Shown one piece after another: positions 63,154 to 64,000 of a stretch of 64,000 nt of DNA. The stretch comes from Saccharicrinis fermentans DSM 9555 = JCM 21142 (GTDB lineage Bacteria > Bacteroidota > Bacteroidia > Bacteroidales > Marinilabiliaceae): contig NZ_KI912107.1 of assembly GCF_000517085.1 (NCBI RefSeq), forward strand, positions 132,425-196,424. The letters run 5' to 3'. Below the pieces are notes generated by a model, which worked only from the letters and a program-made list of their open reading frames with translations, was not told the DNA's origin and made no database searches. Made by a program: the position numbers and the translations under genes. Within the stretch, counting starts at the first letter, position 1. Every line of letters begins with the position of its first letter.

Positions 63154-63516
63154 TTAATCTAAACTAACCTTCAAAACATCACTAAATGCTTTTTGCAGTG
63201 TTTCTTTAGGTAACGCACCTTGCGCCATCTGCGGTTGTCCTTCACTTGGTACAAAAAGAAGAGATGGAATGCTTTGTATGCCAAACATACCGGATAATTC
63301 TCTCTCTGCTTCAGTATCTACTTTGTAGATATCTAATTTACCATCGTATTCCTTCGATAACTCTTCCAATACTGGAGCAATCGCCTTACAAGGTCCACAC
63401 CAGTCTGCATAAAAATCAATTACACAAGGTCTTTCTCCTGCAAATTTCCAATCTTTGCTTGCTTCAAAATCAAAAACTTTTTCTTTGAATGTTTCTTTTG
63501 TCAAATGTTCCAACAT
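63154..63516 (-). CDS. trxA: Cytoplasmic thioredoxin
   Basis: The 120-residue thioredoxin has no signal peptide, the WCGPC site (VIDFYADWCGPCKAIAPVLE) and the cis-Pro loop (GIQSIPSLLFVPS). It shares the order of motifs and an extended N-terminus (LTKETFKEKVFDFEASKDW) with the exported thioredoxin downstream. It is the first gene of the pair. Confidence 0.93.
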   Translation of the reverse strand: MLEHLTKETFKEKVFDFEASKDWKFAGERPCVIDFYADWCGPCKAIAPVLEELSKEYDGKLDIYKVDTEAERELSGMFGIQSIPSLLFVPSEGQPQMAQGALPKETLQKAFSDVLKVSLD

Positions 63517-64000
63517 GATTATTTTATTTTAATGAATATTTTTATTGTACATTTTCAGATACAAATATATGTAAAAATGTCGATATGTCAATATCAATAT
63601 GTATGCCAAACTATTTTTTTAAAGAAACGCCTGTTTGTTGGATATGTTGTCAGTTAAATCCGAAAAAGGCATGAGAAAATCGGTTCTACATTAAAAAGGC
63701 TGCTTTCAAGTTGTGGGATGACTTGCTGTTATTCGCCATAGTGGTGTTATGTCTCATTTCAATTATATCATGATGGATGGCACTTTTTATTCGTATGACC
63801 AAGTAATAATGCTATATTCGAGTGAATAAGGTACTAAACATTTGTGATATTTTTGATGTTTGGTAGTTGTAAGCAATATGTGTTTGTTTTGTAACGTATT
63901 GATATTGTGCGATTAGCGGATATCTTCGGAGCAATTGAATGCTGAAATTGTAATATCCGTCAAATATATTGTAATTTTGGCAGCCTAAATTTTAAGAATG
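63517..64000. other. Non-coding end of the window
   Basis: No gene is visible. Around 63735-63810 is a diverged copy of part of the 39175-39414 element (GATGGATGGCACTTTTTATT compared with GATTGATGGCACTTTTATTT). The rest is AT-rich and probably holds the trxA promoter. Confidence 0.45.

Noticed and set aside
1-64000. CRISPR arrays, rRNA and tRNA genes
   Set aside because: No regular repeat-spacer pattern and no rRNA or complete tRNA cloverleaf was found; the minihelix at 12940-12970 lacks the D and anticodon arms.

Overview
The window looks like chromosomal DNA of a Bacteroidota bacterium, most likely an anaerobic or facultative member of the Marinilabiliales type. The evidence is AT-rich DNA, several secreted proteins with C-terminal type IX secretion (T9SS) sorting domains, SusC/BtuB-style TonB-dependent receptors, a TAnnTTTG promoter in front of purT, a complete Rnf complex, and FucP/ROK-type sugar genes. 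No rRNA, tRNA or CRISPR array was recognised.

Layout. 0-2.7 kb: lysine 2,3-aminomutase, a MarR regulator broken by two one-base losses in A-runs, and a small ORF broken the same way. 2.7-11.8 kb: a long minus-strand vitamin B12 acquisition operon behind a cobalamin riboswitch (DUF6580-like membrane protein, DUF4465 protein, two more secreted proteins, a surface Ig-like protein, a BtuB-like receptor and a BtuG-like lipoprotein). Facing it at 12.1-12.7 kb is a truncated second cobalamin riboswitch with remnants of the anaerobic ribonucleotide reductase genes nrdD and nrdG. 13-19 kb: a sulfatase, a ParDE-like toxin-antitoxin pair, an IS91-type transposase with a tyrosine recombinase, and integrase and IS debris. 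19-32.5 kb: housekeeping genes purT, recG, rseC-rnfBCDGEA, an rluB-like gene, glmM-like and mdh. 32.6-35.3 kb: a TolC/HlyD-type efflux pair with no inner-membrane pump beside it.

35.6-42.7 kb is the most distinctive region: a GntR/LacI-like regulator followed by a corrinoid protein, a UroD-family (MtaA-like) methyltransferase fused to a thioredoxin-like domain, a CobW-type G3E GTPase, a stand-alone MetH-activation-domain protein and a RACo-like ferredoxin/ASKHA corrinoid activator. Together these look like a self-contained corrinoid methyl-transfer system with its own reactivation machinery; its substrate cannot be read from the sequence. Next to it, on the minus strand (43.5-51.3 kb), is a sugar locus: ROK regulator, FucU/RbsD mutarotase, FucP-like permease, SSS symporter, zinc alcohol dehydrogenase, ureidoglycolate-lyase-like cupin and aldo-keto reductase.

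51.5-64 kb: a coiled-coil membrane protein, a small membrane-anchored protein with four Trp-Met repeats, a TPR histidine kinase, xseB, a thiamin-type TonB receptor behind a TPP riboswitch, a divergent ThiE/TenI-like protein, and a decayed mobile-DNA zone (internally deleted ISL3-like element with intact ends and 8-bp target duplication, IS4 remnant, an integrase-IstA chimera). The window ends with two tandem thioredoxins. At least three non-coding repeat families are scattered through it, including a 157-bp MITE-like element with TA flanks.
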